DNA from: Streptomyces sp. cg36
GTDB taxonomy: Bacteria; Actinomycetota; Actinomycetes; Streptomycetales; Streptomycetaceae
Reading direction: 5' to 3'
Assembly: GCF_041080675.1 (NCBI RefSeq)
Contig: NZ_CP163520.1
Location: forward strand, 5,146,001 to 5,210,000
Length of the DNA: 64,000 bases
Shown here: positions 61,332 through 64,000 of the stretch, in pieces
Layout: the number at the start of each line of letters is the position of its first letter
Numbering within the stretch: the first letter of the stretch is position 1
Notes under the pieces: model-generated
What the model saw: only the letters and a program-made list of their open reading frames with translations
Database searches by the model: none
What the model was told of the DNA's origin: nothing
Program-made: the position numbers and the translations under genes

Positions 61332-61736
61332 CTACTCGGCCGTATTCACCATCGACGCGGCGGCATAGGTGAGGTAGTTCCAGAGCGTCGTCTCGTGCTC
61401 CGGGGAGAGGCCCAGCTCGTCCACGGCGGTGCGCATGTGGGTCAGCCAGGCGTCGTGCGCGGCCCGGTCCACCGTGAACGGCGCGTGCCGCATCCGCAGC
61501 CGGGGGTGGCCCCGGTTGTCGCTGTAGGTGCGCGGGCCGCCCCAGTACTGCATGAGGAACAGCACGAGCCGCTCCTCGGCCGGGCCCAGATCGCCCTCCG
61601 GGTACATCGGCCGCAGCAGCGGGTCCTCGGCGACGCCCTGGTAGAACCGGTGCACCAGGCGCCGGAACGTCTCCTCGCCGCCGACCTGCTCGTAGAAGGT
61701 CTGCTCCTGAAGCGTGCCGCGCGGAATCTCGTTCAC
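61332..61736 (-). CDS. glbO: Group II truncated haemoglobin
   Basis: A 134-aa two-on-two globin. [18 protein letters not shown] carries the B10-type Tyr in FYQGV. The [24 protein letters not shown] block holds the proximal His in RMRHAPF and the conserved Trp-Gly-Gly. The GTG at 61736 follows GAGG. It binds O2/NO and probably helps cope with oxidative or nitrosative stress. Confidence 0.92.
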   Translation of the reverse strand: MNEIPRGTLQEQTFYEQVGGEETFRRLVHRFYQGVAEDPLLRPMYPEGDLGPAEERLVLFLMQYWGGPRTYSDNRGHPRLRMRHAPFTVDRAAHDAWLTHMRTAVDELGLSPEHETTLWNYLTYAAASMVNTAE

Positions 61737-61904
61737 CTGTGTACGCCTCGCAATGTCATTCGGCCCGGCCCCCCGGCCTCGGCCCGGGGTCCAGGGGTTC
61801 TCCCCCGGGAATGCGGCACACGTCCATGGTCTCAGATGGCCCGGCCGAGGACCGGGGACGTAGGACCACTCGCCTCCCCGGCCCGGGGGCAGCACAGTGG
61901 ACAC

Positions 61905-62876
61905 ATGGGCGCAGACCGGGACCCGGCCGCCGAGGCGCGCGCGGCCCTGGTGGCGGAGATCGCCGCCGGGGGCGCTCTCGCCGACCCGGCCTGGCGGGCC
62001 GCCTTCGAGGAGGTGCCCCGCGACCTCTTCGTGCCCTCCTACTTCACCGCCCGCCCCGGCGGGTACGAGCGGATGTGGGGCCAGGACCCGGACCCGGCCC
62101 GGCGCGCGCGCTGGCTGGCCGGGGCGTACGAGGACACCCCGCTGGCCACGCGGCTGCGCGACGGCGAACTGCTCTCCTCCAGCAGCCAGCCCTCGCTGAT
62201 GGCCCGGATGCTGGAGGTGCTGGAGATCGAGGACGGCGCCGCGGTCCTGGAGATCGGCGCCGGGACCGGCTACAACGCGGCCCTGCTCTGCCACCGCCTG
62301 GGCGAGGACCGGGTCACCACCGTCGACCTGGACCCGGAGATCACCGAGTCGGCCCGCGCGCACCTGGCCGCCGCGGGCTACCGCCCGGCGGTGCTGACCG
62401 GCGACGGGGCGCGCGGCTGCCCCGCCCGCGCCCCCTTCGACCGGATCCTGGCCACCTGCACCCTGCCGTCGGTCCCGGCGGGCTGGCTGGCGCAGTGCGT
62501 GCCGGGGGCGCTGATCGAGGCGCCCCTCGCCACCGGCCTGATCGTGCTGCGGGTGCGCGACGCCGGGCACGCCGAGGGCCGCTTCCTGCCCACCCCGGCC
62601 TACTTCGTGCCGCTGCGGGGCGTGGCGCCCGCGCCCGGCGCCTCCCGCGCGGGCGGTCTGCCGCACCCGGGCGCGCAGAGCGAGCTGTTCCGCTTCCTGC
62701 TGGCGCTCACCGCCGGCAGCCTCGACCCGTACGAGGCGTACGAGCTGTGGCGGCGCGAGGGGCACCCCGGGCGCGAGCGGTTCGGGGTGACGGTGACCGC
62801 CGAGCGCCAGTGGGCCTGGCTGGACGACCCGCGGGGGCCCTGTGCCTGGCCCCTGCGGGAGGTCGCCGCCGCGTGA
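61905..62876 (+). CDS. Protein-L-isoaspartate O-methyltransferase-like methyltransferase
   Basis: A 323-aa protein. [14 protein letters not shown] and [40 protein letters not shown] (in consecutive blocks) are Pcm signatures, with motif [25 protein letters not shown] and [14 protein letters not shown]. It has about 100 residues beyond the Pcm core. Streptomyces copies of this kind are often maturases for RiPPs or repair enzymes, but no precursor peptide gene is visible nearby. Confidence 0.85.
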   Translation: MGADRDPAAEARAALVAEIAAGGALADPAWRAAFEEVPRDLFVPSYFTARPGGYERMWGQDPDPARRARWLAGAYEDTPLATRLRDGELLSSSSQPSLMARMLEVLEIEDGAAVLEIGAGTGYNAALLCHRLGEDRVTTVDLDPEITESARAHLAAAGYRPAVLTGDGARGCPARAPFDRILATCTLPSVPAGWLAQCVPGALIEAPLATGLIVLRVRDAGHAEGRFLPTPAYFVPLRGVAPAPGASRAGGLPHPGAQSELFRFLLALTAGSLDPYEAYELWRREGHPGRERFGVTVTAERQWAWLDDPRGPCAWPLREVAAA

Positions 62877-62903
62877 CCGGGGCCGTGCCCGGCCCCGGCC
62901 GGC

Positions 62904-64000
62904 TCAGCCCCGGCGGACGGTCAGGGTCGTCCAGGCGCCCACGTGCACCCGGTCGCCGTCCTGCAGCGCCACCGGCACGTACGGCTGGATCGGCTCCTCG
63001 GCGCCGTTGATGGTGGTGCCGTTGGTGGAGTTCTGGTCGACCACCGCCCAGCCGCCGTCGGGCTGCTGCACCAGGACCGCGTGCTGGTGCGAGACGCCCG
63101 GGTCCTCCGGCGGCACGGCCAGGTCGATGTCGGGCGCCTCGCCGGTGGAGTGGCGGCGGCGGCCGATGGTGAGCTGGCTGCCGGTGAGCGGACGCTGCTG
63201 CTCCGGCGAGTACGCGGGCAGGTTGAGGCCCGCGGCCTCCGGCCCGCTGCGCTGCATCATGGCCATGAAGTAGTCACGGTCCGGGCCGATGGTCACCGTC
63301 CAGCCGAGCGGCTGGGGCGGCGGAGCCTGGAACGTCTGCTGCGGCGGCCGGTGCTGCTGCGGCTGCTGCGGGGCCTGGGTCTGCTGGGGCGGAGCGGGCG
63401 GCTGGACGTGCTGGGGCGGGCCGGTCTGCGCGGGCGGCTGGATCATCCAGTCGTCCCCGGCCTCGGTCCGCTGCGGCCAGTCGTCCCCGGCCTCGGCGCG
63501 CCGGGGCCAGTCGTCGCCGGGGGCCTCGGTGTGCCGGGGCCAGTCGTCGCCCGGCGCCGTCGGCTGCGGCTGCGGCTGCGGCCAGTCGTCGTCGGCCTCC
63601 GAGCGCCGCGGGAACGTCGGCGGCGCGGGCGGCCCGGCCTGGGTGAACGCGGGCGGGGCCGGGGGGCCCTGCGGGAAGGAGGGCGGCGGCCCGGGACGCC
63701 CGGCGGCCTCGCCGTTCGGCGCCGCGGGCGGGGGCTGGCGGAACGACGGCGGGCCCTGCTGGGCCCCGGGGGCGCCGGTGAGCGGCTCGGCGGGCCGGTT
63801 CACCTGGGAGGGCCGCGAGCTCTGGTACTCGTACGGGTCGCGCGGCTGCGGCGACACCGGCCGCCCGGGCGGACCCGGCGGCGACTGGAAGCCCGGCGGC
63901 AGATTGAGGCCCTGGCCCTGCGCGGGGGCGGGCTGGGGCGCCAGCGGTGTGTACGAGGTGGCCTTCTGGGTCAGGAAGTTCCAGCGGCACTCCTCGCAGA
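62904..64000 (-). CDS. FHA-domain protein (5' end outside window)
   Basis: The frame is open to the window edge. Upstream of the Pro-rich region the visible N-terminus has CEECRWNFLTQKATSYTPLAP, a zinc-ribbon end. A long Pro/Gln disordered part contains six or seven GDDWP(R/Q)-type repeats (63430-63600). The C-terminal FHA domain has GRRRHST, GVSHQHAVLV and NSTNGTTING, the phosphothreonine-binding set. Actinobacterial homologues are substrates of Ser/Thr kinases and act in signalling. Confidence 0.88.
   Translation of the reverse strand, partial: CEECRWNFLTQKATSYTPLAPQPAPAQGQGLNLPPGFQSPPGPPGRPVSPQPRDPYEYQSSRPSQVNRPAEPLTGAPGAQQGPPSFRQPPPAAPNGEAAGRPGPPPSFPQGPPAPPAFTQAGPPAPPTFPRRSEADDDWPQPQPQPTAPGDDWPRHTEAPGDDWPRRAEAGDDWPQRTEAGDDWMIQPPAQTGPPQHVQPPAPPQQTQAPQQPQQHRPPQQTFQAPPPQPLGWTVTIGPDRDYFMAMMQRSGPEAAGLNLPAYSPEQQRPLTGSQLTIGRRRHSTGEAPDIDLAVPPEDPGVSHQHAVLVQQPDGGWAVVDQNSTNGTTINGAEEPIQPYVPVALQDGDRVHVGAWTTLTVRRG

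Noticed and set aside
61905..62876. RiPP maturase (isoaspartyl methyltransferase of lanthipeptides)
   Set aside because: No precursor peptide or lanthipeptide synthetase is visible nearby; only the generic Pcm-like call is supported.

Overview
The window is high-GC actinobacterial DNA, almost certainly from Streptomyces or a close relative. The signs are GTG/TTG starts, 4-nt stop/start overlaps of the GTGA/ATGA kind, long GC hairpin terminators, an integrative element of the AICE type, and neighbours such as an SsbB-like protein, an LAETG surface protein and a TTG-started EttA.

Layout. (1) 1-347: end of an ABC-2 type permease. (2) About 448-28655: a secondary-metabolism region. One minus-strand operon (10226 down to 1361) carries a P-loop kinase, a GH3-family adenylating ligase, two methyltransferases, an FAD monooxygenase, two proteins of unknown function, a DNA-binding-free LysR effector domain and an alpha/beta hydrolase. 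Plus-strand genes for an MFS pump, a membrane acyltransferase, a sulfotransferase-like protein and a MarR regulator follow. A second minus-strand block (22961 down to 15060) holds a sedoheptulose-7-phosphate cyclase, two cupins, a zinc dehydrogenase, an SDR, a two-module VOC protein, a KAS III-like acyltransferase with Ser for Cys and a transaldolase homologue without its catalytic lysine. A quinone oxidoreductase, a second MFS pump, a Tat-exported BBE-type flavoprotein and a second hydrolase follow. Together these suggest an acylated or amidated C7-cyclitol product that I do not recognise. Five copies of one 17-bp dyad lie before the transcription units, including marR itself, so the MarR protein probably controls the region.

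(3) 28803-36004: tRNA-Arg(UCU), two dynamin-like GTPases, an SsbB-like protein and a thioester-domain LAETG surface protein. (4) 36160-50881: an AICE bounded by a 15-bp direct repeat, inserted just upstream of ettA. It has a tyrosine integrase, Xis, an iteron-like array, a Prim-Pol and ATPase replication pair, two small cytosine methyltransferases, a divergent HNH nuclease, a TraB/FtsK translocase with a candidate clt repeat cluster, several small membrane proteins (one like Pycsar effectors), and a GntR regulator with a GNAT enzyme.

(5) 50922-64000: core chromosome again, with ettA, a thioesterase, a 141-bp intergenic repeat, an ABC exporter whose first permease is broken by a frameshift, a truncated haemoglobin, a Pcm-like methyltransferase and the 3' part of an FHA-domain protein.

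All functional names rest on reading motifs by eye and on remembered families. No database search was run.
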